Positions 18,054 to 25,780 of a stretch of DNA of 38,438 nucleotides are shown here, one piece after another; the stretch's first letter is position 1, and the number at the start of each line of letters is the position of its first letter. Made by a program: the position numbers and the translations under genes. Under the pieces are notes generated by a model, which saw only the letters and a program-made list of their open reading frames with translations, had not been told where the DNA came from and did no database searches. Source of the stretch: Verrucomicrobiota bacterium. Its GTDB lineage: Bacteria; Verrucomicrobiota; Verrucomicrobiia; Limisphaerales; UBA1412. Location of the stretch: the NCBI GenBank assembly GCA_016283885.1, contig JAEENR010000223.1, positions 1 to 38,438 of the forward strand, given 5' to 3'.

Positions 18054-19362
18054 GTTTGTAAGCCTCGGCTAAAAGTGTCATGGGATGAACGACTCTGATA
18101 TTCAGATGTCTCTGTTTCATTCCATTGATAAGCTGGAGCATACAGCCGGAATTACCGTTGGCTACCACATCGGCACCGGTTTTCAAAATGTTGGCTATCT
18201 TCCTTTCCAGCAGCTTGTTTGCCATTTCCGGCTGGACGATGTTATAGATGCCGGCGCTGCCGCAGCACCAGTTGCTTTCCGGCAGTTCGATCAGTTCTAC
18301 ATCGGGGATCTTCTTCAGGATGGCCCGCGGCTGGAGGATGACTTTTTGTCCATGGGAAAGGTGGCAGCTTTCATGGTAAGTGACTTTTATCTTAGGACTT
18401 CCCGGAACAGACGGCGGTGCCTCGATGCCGATTTGATCCAGCCATTCGTGGATGTCTTTGACTTTGGAATCCCAGAGTTTGGCTCGTTCGCTCCAGGTGG
18501 GATCGTCTTTCAGAAAGGCGTAGTAATGTTTCATGTGCGAGCCGCAGCCGCCCGCGTTGCTGATGATGGCATCGAATTTTTCCGGCGGGAATTGCTGTAT
18601 CTGCTTTTTGGCCAATTCTCTGGCCAGTTCCGTTTCACCATTGTGTGCATGCAGTGAGCCGCAGCAGTACTGCCGTTTGGGTGAATAGACTTCGCAGCCG
18701 TTCCAGGCCAGTACTTCCACACAGTCCCGATTGATCTCGCTGAAGATCAAGTCCTGAGCGCAGCCGGTCAGGAAGGCGACCCGGTAGCGGCGTTTGCCGT
18801 TCCGAGCCGGAGTCGTTTCGCGGATCATTCCGGAGGAAAACTTGCGCGGGATGTCGGGCGTCATGGCTTCCAGTTCCTGTAACCGTTTGGGCATGAGCTT
18901 CATCACACCGCTGTGGCGGACAAGCCATTGGATGCCCAGCCGCTCGTACAGGCGCATCAGCCAGCCCAAAGCCAGCAGTTTGCGCAGATCCATGAAAAGC
19001 CAGTAGATCGTGCTGTAACGGATGACTTTGCGGACAGGATTGTCCAGCAGTTTGGAGCGTTCAGCTTCTGCGCGAAGATGTTCAAAGATCGTGGCGTAAT
19101 CCACTCCGGCGGGACAGGCACTGGTACAGGCCAGACAGCCCAGGCAGAAATACACCTCTTTGGCGAATTCCCGTGTCATGGGGATCTTGCCGTCAGCGAT
19201 GGCTCGCGCGGTGGCAATACGACCGCGCGGACTGTGCCGTTCACGTTTTGTTTCAACATAAGTTGGACAAACAGAAAGACATAAACCACAATGCATACAT
19301 TGCTGTAATGTAGCGTATTCCAGCCCGGCCCATACGGGCTTCTTGATTGTTAATTCCGACAT
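18037..19362 (-). CDS. glcF: glycolate oxidase iron-sulfur subunit-like (GlcF) protein
   Basis: Electron-transfer Fe-S protein of the GlcF/LutA-related type. Two 4Fe-4S clusters are given by CMHCGLCLSVC (C22, C25, C28, C32) and CLGCLACTSAC (C73, C76, C79, C83). Two CCG domains follow, with CCGSLHAHNGE and ESNWCCGSAGIYN. The ATG at 19362 is preferred over a TTG nine nucleotides upstream. The 441-residue length matches GlcF. The FAD subunits GlcD and GlcE are not nearby, so the redox partner is unknown; glycolate or another 2-hydroxyacid is inferred from the family. First gene of the overlapping operon with the methyltransferase and rfbC, an unusual pairing. Confidence 0.88.
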   Translation of the reverse strand: MSELTIKKPVWAGLEYATLQQCMHCGLCLSVCPTYVETKRERHSPRGRIATARAIADGKIPMTREFAKEVYFCLGCLACTSACPAGVDYATIFEHLRAEAERSKLLDNPVRKVIRYSTIYWLFMDLRKLLALGWLMRLYERLGIQWLVRHSGVMKLMPKRLQELEAMTPDIPRKFSSGMIRETTPARNGKRRYRVAFLTGCAQDLIFSEINRDCVEVLAWNGCEVYSPKRQYCCGSLHAHNGETELARELAKKQIQQFPPEKFDAIISNAGGCGSHMKHYYAFLKDDPTWSERAKLWDSKVKDIHEWLDQIGIEAPPSVPGSPKIKVTYHESCHLSHGQKVILQPRAILKKIPDVELIELPESNWCCGSAGIYNIVQPEMANKLLERKIANILKTGADVVANGNSGCMLQLINGMKQRHLNIRVVHPMTLLAEAYKRGQKK

Positions 19363-19444
19363 ACCAGACAAAGTCTATCGCACTCGTTAAAATACCATAA
19401 GGCAGTGAAGATTAGAAGGAAATTTTCGGAAAGGGGCTGCATAA

Positions 19445-19470
19445 AACAAAAAACCGGAGCGAGGCTCCGG
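19445..19470 (-). terminator. terminator after RRM gene
   Basis: CCGGAGC-GAG-GCTCCGG stem; on the minus strand it is followed by TTTTTTGTTTTAT. Confidence 0.85.
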
Positions 19471-19543
19471 CTTCTGTGGTCTTGCAGACCAAAAATAACG
19501 CGTTTAGTAGTTTCTACTTATCGGCGGGATGATTATCTCGGTC

Positions 19544-19828
19544 TTAGCCGCGATTTTCACGGCGAGGCGGACGAGGAGGTCTTTCTTCGCGGGGGCGGGA
19601 TTCGCTCACCACGATGCGCCGGCCGCCCAATTCAGTTTCATTCAGGGCAGTGATGGCAGCTTGAGCTTCCTCATTGTTGGGCATCTCTACAAAACCGAAT
19701 CCCTTGGAACGGGCGGTACGGCGATCAACGACAACTTCGGCCAGGGTGACAGCACCGAACGGCTCAAAAGCTTTCCGCAAATCGTCATCAGTAGAGCTGA
19801 AGGCAATATTGCCTACGTATATTTTCAT
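19544..19828 (-). CDS. RRM-domain RNA-binding protein
   Basis: A single RNA-recognition-motif protein of 94 residues. RNP2 is KIYVGNIA (2-9) and RNP1 is KGFGFVEM (42-49), both with the aromatic residues that stack on RNA. The tail is Arg/Pro/Glu-rich (RPREERPPRPPRRENRG). Such small RRM proteins in cyanobacteria and PVC bacteria are often cold-induced RNA chaperones. The ATG at 19828 starts the first strand; an in-frame upstream extension to 19882 has no counterpart in the family. The roughly 150-nt upstream leader has two hairpins, which may mean post-transcriptional control. Confidence 0.92.
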   Translation of the reverse strand: MKIYVGNIAFSSTDDDLRKAFEPFGAVTLAEVVVDRRTARSKGFGFVEMPNNEEAQAAITALNETELGGRRIVVSESRPREERPPRPPRRENRG

Positions 19829-19911
19829 TATAATATTGTCTCGCAAATGGAATTTTATACTAATCGAAAGCAGACCTTCCACTGCGAATTCTAAAGAATG
19901 CCCCGATAAAA

Positions 19912-19937
19912 TTGAAGGTGAAGAACTTCACCTTCAA
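19912..19937 (-). terminator. 12-bp hairpin between tetR and RRM genes
   Basis: TTGAAGGTGAAG-AA-CTTCACCTTCAA, perfect 12-bp arms; on the minus strand it is followed by TTTTATC. It could terminate tolC-tetR or form a leader structure of the RRM gene. A second hairpin GCCTGA-AAC-TCAGGC lies at 19953-19967. Confidence 0.65.
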
Positions 19938-20014
19938 ACGCCGATTATTGATGCCTGAAACTCAGGCAATGTCAAGTATTCTTGTAAAAGAATGGACTGA
20001 AAATCAATAAGATG

Positions 20015-20659
20015 TTATTTAACTACGCCGGAAAGGAACATATCCACGATCATTTCCGCTTGTTTCTGGGTCAGGACAGGCGCTTTGTTGACGATCTGTC
20101 CGATCGTGAAACTGTTGGAATAGCCCATGAAGGCTTTTGCCAGATCAACGGAATCATAGTCAGACTTGAGAGCCCCCTCTTTCTTCTTTTCATCAAAGAA
20201 TTTCCCTAAAACTTCATAGAGTTTGCAGGCTTCCTCAAAGCATTTTTGGCGATAGGGGATCTCTTTTTCTGCCGCGAAGAATGAATAGTGGATCAGTCGG
20301 GACAGGGAGACCTTGTCATGGATCCTCTGGGAGGTAGTCAGAAGGATTCTTGTCAAAACTTCCTTGAACGTACCGCCTTTTTCCATTTGTTTTTTAAGGA
20401 ACTCATGCGATTCTTTCAGAGCAGAGTCAATGAGCGCGGCGAACAGGTCGGCTTTACTGTTGAAGTAGTAGTAAAGCGTCGGCTTGGTGAAGTCCGCGGC
20501 ATCTACGACATCCTGAATGGAGGTCGCGGAGTAGCCCATGCTGGTGAAGCATTTCAGAGCGGCACTCAATATCTGAGCTCTCGTTTTTTCGCTTTTTTTG
20601 CTTTTTCTTCCTCTTTCTGCAGGAGGAAGCTTCTTTGTCGGTTTTCTATTCCATCTCAT
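20015..20659 (-). CDS. TetR/AcrR family transcriptional regulator
   Basis: One-component repressor of 214 residues. The HTH lies at about 25-72 (RAQILSAALKCFTSMGYSAT, then the recognition helix FTKPTLYYYFNSKADLF). The rest is an all-helical ligand-binding domain typical of TetR_C. The N-terminus has about 25 basic residues before the HTH. It lies 106 nt behind the TolC-like gene on the same strand, so it probably controls that channel and perhaps the RND pump at 3.1-7.5 kb. Inverted repeats upstream of tolC (22395-22471) are candidate operators. The inducer is unknown. Confidence 0.93.
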   Translation of the reverse strand: MRWNRKPTKKLPPAERGRKSKKSEKTRAQILSAALKCFTSMGYSATSIQDVVDAADFTKPTLYYYFNSKADLFAALIDSALKESHEFLKKQMEKGGTFKEVLTRILLTTSQRIHDKVSLSRLIHYSFFAAEKEIPYRQKCFEEACKLYEVLGKFFDEKKKEGALKSDYDSVDLAKAFMGYSNSFTIGQIVNKAPVLTQKQAEMIVDMFLSGVVK

Positions 20660-20765
20660 ATACTTATTCTTTTTTAATGGGTCCGCAACAGGTAATGAGC
20701 AGGTTTTATTTCGTTCACTGATTCCACTTTATTACACTGTTTTATTTATTGCACCCAAAATTGTT

Positions 20766-22310
20766 TTATTCGTAGATCACTTCGATATTGTAGTTCTCCA
20801 GTGTGATCCCTTCTGTATAACGGAGATTGGCCAGGTTGATGTTGTAATTGACCAGGGCCTTGATCTCTGCCAGTTTGTTTTGAAAGAGTGTTGTCTGCAG
20901 CTGCAGCACTTCAAAGGATGTCGCCTTGCCGTGTTCCAGACGAACCTTGCCGGCTTCATAAGCCTGTTCGGCATATTGTCTGGCTTCGCGGGTGGAGGTG
21001 ATCGCCTCCAGACTGCTGTTGACGCTGTTGATGGCATTGTCGATCTCCACCATCACATTCTGCTCTTTCTGCTTCAACAGCAAGATGCTTTGTTCCCGTT
21101 CCGCTTTTCTTCTCTTGTAGGTATTACGGGCAGCGATCGTGCCGATGGGGACTGAAAGCTGACCGCCGATGCTATAATTCGGATAGGTGCCCTGAGCGAC
21201 CTGCGTCAGAGGACTTTCTCCATCCGCCCAGCCCGCGCCGGCGTGGCCGTAAGAACCGATCACGTCCAGCTGCGGAAAGAGTTGATTGAAAGAGTATTTG
21301 ATATTGATATCCTTGTTTTCCAGATCCACTTTCATCTGGAGCAGATCCGGACGGAGTGTCAAGCCTTTGTACCAGCTGTCCGCGCGGCTGGGAAGTGAGG
21401 CGATGGTGGTCAGCTCGTCGGTCAGGTTGAAATCGACATCCTGCCATTGCGAGAAATCATCGCTCAGTACCCGGCGGAGGTTGTTGGCCGCGGTCTTATA
21501 GGCTTGTTTCATACCGATGAGGGCGGATTTGGAGGAGGCGACCTGGGATTCCGCGTCTTTAGAGTCCAACTCGATCAGGGAACCCAGCTCTACTTTTTTA
21601 AGAGTTTCCTTCAGAAATTCCTCGGATTGATTCAGATTCTGTTCAGCTGCAACGACATCTTCCCGGGCTCCGATCAGGTTAAAGTAAGCAAGCTCGATCT
21701 GGTTGATAGTGGTCATCAGGTTGTACTGATAGGTCAACTCAGAGGAGTGCATCGTATTGCGTGCCACTCTGATGTTCATACGGCTGGAGTCAATCCACAT
21801 ATTTTTCAAGAGCGGCTGAGTGATAGTAATCCTGCCGCTGCCGTTGAACTGAGATTCATCACGGTTATAAACACCAGGAGAGTAACCACTTCTGGAGTAA
21901 GTGCCTTGAACTCCTACAGTGCTGCCCAGCGGAGTCAGAAAATTGAGCCCGGCAGTAGCATTGTCATTGTAGATTTCACTGTTGGTTGTGATGTAAGTTG
22001 TTCCTGTTTCGGTAGAACTGGGGTTCTTAGAATCGCTGTGCGTATAGCCCACTGTCAGGGTCGGATCGTATGCTCCATAGGCCATGGAGTAATCGTACTT
22101 GGACAGCATGGGCTGAAAGCGGTTGATTTTGATGTCCAGATTATGTTCCAAACCGATTTGGACGCAGTCGGTCAGGCTGAGAGACCGGATGTTCTCTGTC
22201 GTTGCCGTTGTTGTCCCTTGCTGGGTAGGATCAGTTTTACCATTCTCTTGAGCCGAGGCCATCGCCAGAGCACAGAGCAAAGCAGTTACCGAAAGCAGAT
22301 TTTTATTCAT
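20766..22310 (-). CDS. TolC-family outer-membrane efflux protein
   Basis: Outer-membrane channel of tripartite efflux or type I secretion systems. A signal peptide is present (MNKNLLSVTALLCALAMASA), which decides the start at 22310; the frame remains open 11 codons further. Two OEP repeats are visible: the first begins LSLTDCVQIGLEHNLDIKINR and the second covers about residues 305-500 with long coiled-coil helices (KAEREQSILLLKQKEQNVMV; ARQYAEQAYEAGKVRLEHGK). The 514 residues are normal. Next on the same strand is a TetR gene. It may supply the missing outer-membrane component of the RND operon; this is inferred. Confidence 0.92.
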   Translation of the reverse strand: MNKNLLSVTALLCALAMASAQENGKTDPTQQGTTTATTENIRSLSLTDCVQIGLEHNLDIKINRFQPMLSKYDYSMAYGAYDPTLTVGYTHSDSKNPSSTETGTTYITTNSEIYNDNATAGLNFLTPLGSTVGVQGTYSRSGYSPGVYNRDESQFNGSGRITITQPLLKNMWIDSSRMNIRVARNTMHSSELTYQYNLMTTINQIELAYFNLIGAREDVVAAEQNLNQSEEFLKETLKKVELGSLIELDSKDAESQVASSKSALIGMKQAYKTAANNLRRVLSDDFSQWQDVDFNLTDELTTIASLPSRADSWYKGLTLRPDLLQMKVDLENKDINIKYSFNQLFPQLDVIGSYGHAGAGWADGESPLTQVAQGTYPNYSIGGQLSVPIGTIAARNTYKRRKAEREQSILLLKQKEQNVMVEIDNAINSVNSSLEAITSTREARQYAEQAYEAGKVRLEHGKATSFEVLQLQTTLFQNKLAEIKALVNYNINLANLRYTEGITLENYNIEVIYE

Positions 22311-22532
22311 CGCGCGGATATATAAATCACTAACTATGTGCATTCAATAGTTTGACTTTCACACGGGAGTATCTAAATGCGGAATACGCCCGCCGTTCAC
22401 CGGGAACAGGTTAAGAACAAAAAATCCAACCTGGTGAACACCAAAAGGCAACACAGATTACAACGAATCTGTACACTTGTAAACACCATCCATGAAGTAA
22501 AGTTTTGAAAAAATTTTTATTTTTTTTGTTTT
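22311..22532. other. tolC upstream region with inverted repeats
   Basis: About 220 nt. GTTCAC (22395-22400) pairs with GTGAAC (22434-22439) around an inner stem CAGGTT / AACCTG (22407-22412 / 22428-22433). CAGATT-ACAACG-AATCTG lies at 22454-22471. A T-rich run at 22507-22537 follows the ABC gene end. The palindromes are candidate TetR operators. Confidence 0.6.
22319..22347 (-). promoter_or_regulatory. candidate tolC promoter
   Basis: On the minus strand TTGAAT, 17-nt spacer, TATATA; the -10 ends 8 nt before the tolC ATG, so the predicted leader is at most a few nucleotides. Confidence 0.4.
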
Positions 22533-23600
22533 TTACTTGTTCACGGGGAAGATAAAAATATCTCTGGAGGATATATAAAGATTATAACTGTTTTGTAAGG
22601 AAAGAGATGTATTCGGATTGAGGTCCAGCGATTTTAAAATTTTATCCGGAAAGATTTTTGAGCGGAACAGTGTCTCCCGCATGGCTCCCAGATAAAGGGT
22701 ATCCACGACGGACGCTTCCAGCCGGTTCGCGTCCTCCAGGGGTGTCAGCGAGACGGCTTCGGGACGGAACCCGATCTGGACCGGGGTGCCCGGCGGATAA
22801 GATCCGGTTGTCCGGACTTTCCAGAGGAAATCATTCACACGCACCAGGATAAGACCGTCATTCACGCTTTCCACATTTCCCTCGAACCAGTTGATCTCGC
22901 CCATAAAGTTGGCGCTGAAAGCACTGCCGGGCCGGCGATAGAGTTCCAGGGGTGTTCCTTTCTGTTCCAGATGACCGTCATGCAGCACCGCGATATGAGT
23001 GGCCAGGCTGAGCGCTTCGGATTGATCATGCGTCACATAGATCGTAGTGATCTTGGTTTCCGCGTGGATCCGCCGTATCTCATCCCGCATGGTCAGACGC
23101 AGCCGCGCGTCCAGATTGGACAGCGGTTCATCCAGCAGAAGCAGGTCGGGCCGGATGATGATAGCGCGCGCCAGTGCCACCCGCTGCTGCTGTCCGCCGG
23201 AAAGCTGATTGGGATGACGCTGGGCAAAGTCGCCCATGCGGACGGTCTCCAGTGCTTCCCGGACACGCGCTTTTTTCTCGGCGGCAGGGACTTTGCGCAC
23301 GTCCAGACCGTAGGCCACGTTTTGCTCCACGGTCAGATGCGGCCACAAGGCGTAATTCTGGAAAACCATCCCCGTGTTCCGCCGCTCTGCCGGAACTGTA
23401 TCCATCAGTTTGTCCCCGAAATAGATATGACCGCTGTCGGGCTGATAGAATCCGGCCAGCAGACGCAGCAGAGTCGTCTTGCCGCAGCCGCTGGGACCCA
23501 GCAGGAAAAAGAGTTCTCCGTCTTCTATCCTCAGCGATACCCGGTTGACCGCCACGGTATCGTTGAATTTTTTGGTCACTTCATCCAGTCGAACAAACAT
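22533..23600 (-). CDS. ABC transporter ATP-binding protein (PotA/UgpC/FbpC-like)
   Basis: Cytoplasmic ATPase of a solute importer. Walker A GPSGCGKTT (35-43), Q-loop FQNYALWPHL, signature LSGGQQQR (133-140), Walker B LLLLDEP (153-159), the H-switch VTHDQSEAL, and a C-terminal TOBE-like region with IGFRPEAVSL. The ATG at 23600 begins the family-typical MFVRLDEVTKKF. The frame continues 47 codons upstream, but that part is translated repeat sequence (see 23675-23710). 355 residues is normal for this class. It is an orphan: no permease or binding-protein gene is adjacent. Substrate (polyamine, sugar, iron) cannot be assigned. Confidence 0.93.
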   Translation of the reverse strand: MFVRLDEVTKKFNDTVAVNRVSLRIEDGELFFLLGPSGCGKTTLLRLLAGFYQPDSGHIYFGDKLMDTVPAERRNTGMVFQNYALWPHLTVEQNVAYGLDVRKVPAAEKKARVREALETVRMGDFAQRHPNQLSGGQQQRVALARAIIIRPDLLLLDEPLSNLDARLRLTMRDEIRRIHAETKITTIYVTHDQSEALSLATHIAVLHDGHLEQKGTPLELYRRPGSAFSANFMGEINWFEGNVESVNDGLILVRVNDFLWKVRTTGSYPPGTPVQIGFRPEAVSLTPLEDANRLEASVVDTLYLGAMRETLFRSKIFPDKILKSLDLNPNTSLSLQNSYNLYISSRDIFIFPVNK

Positions 23601-23674
23601 AACAGATATTTTTATCCAACGCGCCGAATCATACGCCTTCTTGCGTAAAACCTCCAGAGGAATATGAAATAAAA

Positions 23675-23710
23675 AGAACCACAGATACACACGGATAAAC
23701 ACAGATAAGT
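23675..23710 (+). repeat. ACCACAGAT-type dispersed repeat, copy 1
   Basis: AGAACCACAGATACACACGG is followed by ATAAACACAGATAAGTT. It resembles the second copy at 23899-23930. When translated on the minus strand it yields the FIRVYLWFF peptide seen in the false N-terminal extension of the ABC gene. Confidence 0.75.
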
Positions 23711-23793
23711 TATTTAATAAAAATATATTATGTAGATACATGAGACCCGCGCGTCTCTTTCGTTATCCGATCCTGCCAGGGATTCATTCTATT

Positions 23794-23890
23794 GACCCGG
23801 AACGGGTCACAGATGGTAGCCGGAGGTGAGCGAAGCGTAACCCCCGGTAGCGCAAACACTAACATTCCACCCTGAAAGGGTGGCAGAACG
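23794..23890 (+). repeat. dispersed palindromic repeat, copy 2
   Basis: About 97 nt with GACCCGGAACGGGTC (23794-23808), a central GAGGTGAGCGAAGCGTAACCCCC hairpin, and CCACCCTGAAAGGGTGG (23867-23883). Same orientation as copy 1 at 14510-14607; the most variable part lies between the second and third palindromes. Confidence 0.88.
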
Positions 23891-23898
23891 AATTCAAA

Positions 23899-23930
23899 AG
23901 AACCACGGATGGACACAGATACGCACAGAT
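23899..23930 (+). repeat. ACCACAGAT-type dispersed repeat, copy 2
   Basis: AGAACCACGGATGGACACAG followed by ATACGCACAGAT, same orientation as the copy at 23675-23710 and flanking the palindromic repeat on the other side. Confidence 0.75.
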
Positions 23931-23948
23931 GATTTTTATCTTACGTCC

Positions 23949-23977
23949 TTGCGGTTTGGCAAAATACGTGCTATTTT
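23949..23977 (+). promoter_or_regulatory. candidate promoter of the SUMF1-kinase operon
   Basis: TTGCGG (23949-23954), 17-nt spacer, TATTTT (23972-23977). A small hairpin CCCAT-TAA-ATGGG (23989-24001) sits between it and the ATG at 24012. Confidence 0.35.
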
Positions 23978-24011
23978 TCTGGTGATGACCCATTAAATGG
24001 GATTTTGATCT

Positions 24012-25766
24012 ATGCATAATTTGAAATTAACATCTGGCCTGCTGGGGTTGGCACTGGCCGGAATGACCGTTCACGCCGCGGCACCCAGTCTCAGTTATGA
24101 GGTGAGCGGTAACGATCTGATAATAACCTACACCGGCACGCTCCTCCGGAGCAGTGACGCGGTGAACTGGACTGAGGTCGCGTCGGCCTCCAGTCCGTAT
24201 AAGGTCGCGTTGAGCGACAAAAAACTCTTTTTCTGCACAAAAGGTGCCACGAGCAAAGACATCACCATTCCGTTGTCGGATATGGTCGATCTGGACCTGA
24301 TCTGGATCGAGCCGGGCACGTTCCTGATGGGCAGTCCGGAAGACGAACTGGGCAGATTGAATAACGAAACCCAGCATAAAGTGACCCTGACACAGGGCTA
24401 CTGGCTGGGCAAGTATGAGATCACTCAGGCTCAGTACGAAGCGGTGACGGGAACGAATCCTTCTTCTTTTAAAGGAGGCGATCTGCCGGTGGATTCGGTC
24501 AGTTGGAATGACGCAAAGGAGTTCTGCGCCAAGCTGAACGCCCAGGAAAAGGCGGCGGGCCGACTGCCGGAAGGGTATAAATACACTCTGCCGACCGAAG
24601 CCCAGTGGGAATATGCCTGCCGTGCCGGAACGACTACGGCATTTAATAATGGAACCAATATCCCGACGATAGAACAAGCCGAAGATGAATTTTGTCCCAA
24701 TCTGGATGAAGTGGGATGGTATATTTTCAATAGTGAAAAAAGCACCCATCCGGCAGGACAAAAGATGCCAAACGCCTGGGGCTTGTATGACATGCACGGA
24801 AATGTATTTGAATGGTGCCTGGATCGGTTTGGAGATTATCCGATCAAAGCCGTGACGGATCCGACAGGTCCCGGTACAGGCTCGGAGCGTATCGCCCGCG
24901 GAGGCGGCTATCCTTTTCTGGCATGGGGCTGCCGTTCGGCATTCCGCGCCTACAGCTATCCTGACACAAGTGGCAACTTCCTCGGTTTCCGCGTGGCCTT
25001 GACATCTACCAAAGACATCACCATCCCGTTGTCGAACAATGTCAATTTAGACCTGATCTGGATCGAGCCGGGTACGTTCACGATGGGCAGTCCGGAGGAT
25101 GAACCGGGCAGGAATAAGGATGAAACTCAGCATAAAGTAACACTGAGCAAAGGCTACTGGCTGGGCCAGTATGAGATCACACAGGCGCAGTACAGAGCCA
25201 TCATGCCATCCAATCCTTCCGAGTTCATGGGAGCCGATCTGCCGGTGGAATCGGTCAGCTGGGAGGACGCGATGGAGTTTTGCAAAAAATTGACGGCGAA
25301 AGAACAAACCGCGGGCCGCCTGCCTGCCGGTTACGAATACACACTGCCGACCGAAGCCCAGTGGGAATATGCCTGCCGCGCCGGTACGACCACAGCCTTG
25401 TACAGCGGAAAGGATCTGACTTCTACAGGTAATTGTCCTAATGTGAATGAGTTGGCGTGGTATAAATACAACAGCGGCGGCAAGACCCATGAGGTTGGAC
25501 AGAAGCTGCCGAATGCCTGGGGACTTTATGACATGTGCGGGAACGTATTTGAATGGTGTCTGGACTGGTACGGAGATTATCCCGAAGATCCTGTGACGGA
25601 TCCCGTAGGAAAGACCTCCGGTTCCGGTCGTGTGGATCGCGGTGGCAGTTGGGGACACTATGCCGGACTTTGCCGTTCCGGCGACAGAAATGATGCTGGT
25701 CCAGGTATGAAGGCCGGACATGTTGGCTTCCGTTTAGCTCTCGCACCTGCACAGTCCGCAGAATAA
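24012..25766 (+). CDS. secreted protein with two tandem SUMF1 (FGE-sulfatase-like) domains
   Basis: Exported protein of 584 residues. Signal peptide at 1-23 (LGLALAGMTVHAA). A short N-terminal beta region is followed by two SUMF1/formylglycine-generating-enzyme-like domains, about 80-332 and 335-580. Each begins KDITIPLS, D-LIWIEPGTF-MGSPEDE, and continues YWLG-YEITQAQY, LPTEAQWEYACRAGTTTA, NAWGLYDM-GNVFEWCLD and a final R-GG...CRS...GFR-AL. Each carries one cysteine in the final segment rather than the catalytic Cys pair of true FGE, so sulfatase activation is unlikely. The two halves are so alike that they arose by internal duplication. A histidine kinase gene starts 14 nt downstream, which suggests an extracytoplasmic partner or co-regulated envelope protein; that role is inference. 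Confidence 0.92.
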   Translation: MHNLKLTSGLLGLALAGMTVHAAAPSLSYEVSGNDLIITYTGTLLRSSDAVNWTEVASASSPYKVALSDKKLFFCTKGATSKDITIPLSDMVDLDLIWIEPGTFLMGSPEDELGRLNNETQHKVTLTQGYWLGKYEITQAQYEAVTGTNPSSFKGGDLPVDSVSWNDAKEFCAKLNAQEKAAGRLPEGYKYTLPTEAQWEYACRAGTTTAFNNGTNIPTIEQAEDEFCPNLDEVGWYIFNSEKSTHPAGQKMPNAWGLYDMHGNVFEWCLDRFGDYPIKAVTDPTGPGTGSERIARGGGYPFLAWGCRSAFRAYSYPDTSGNFLGFRVALTSTKDITIPLSNNVNLDLIWIEPGTFTMGSPEDEPGRNKDETQHKVTLSKGYWLGQYEITQAQYRAIMPSNPSEFMGADLPVESVSWEDAMEFCKKLTAKEQTAGRLPAGYEYTLPTEAQWEYACRAGTTTALYSGKDLTSTGNCPNVNELAWYKYNSGGKTHEVGQKLPNAWGLYDMCGNVFEWCLDWYGDYPEDPVTDPVGKTSGSGRVDRGGSWGHYAGLCRSGDRNDAGPGMKAGHVGFRLALAPAQSAE

Positions 25767-25780
25767 GAGTCTATTGGCAA

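Larger units (their letters stand above)
23601..24011. other. repeat-rich divergent intergenic region
   Basis: About 410 nt between the divergent ABC and SUMF1 genes. It contains two copies of a CACAGAT-type repeat, copy 2 of the palindromic repeat, a candidate promoter and a short hairpin before the SUMF1 start. No gene is seen. Confidence 0.75.

Noticed and set aside
23601-23741. N-terminal extension of the ABC ATPase frame
   Set aside because: The first 47 codons translate a CACAGAT-type repeat (FIRVYLWFF), and family proteins start at MFVRLDEVTKKF, so the start at 23600 was used.
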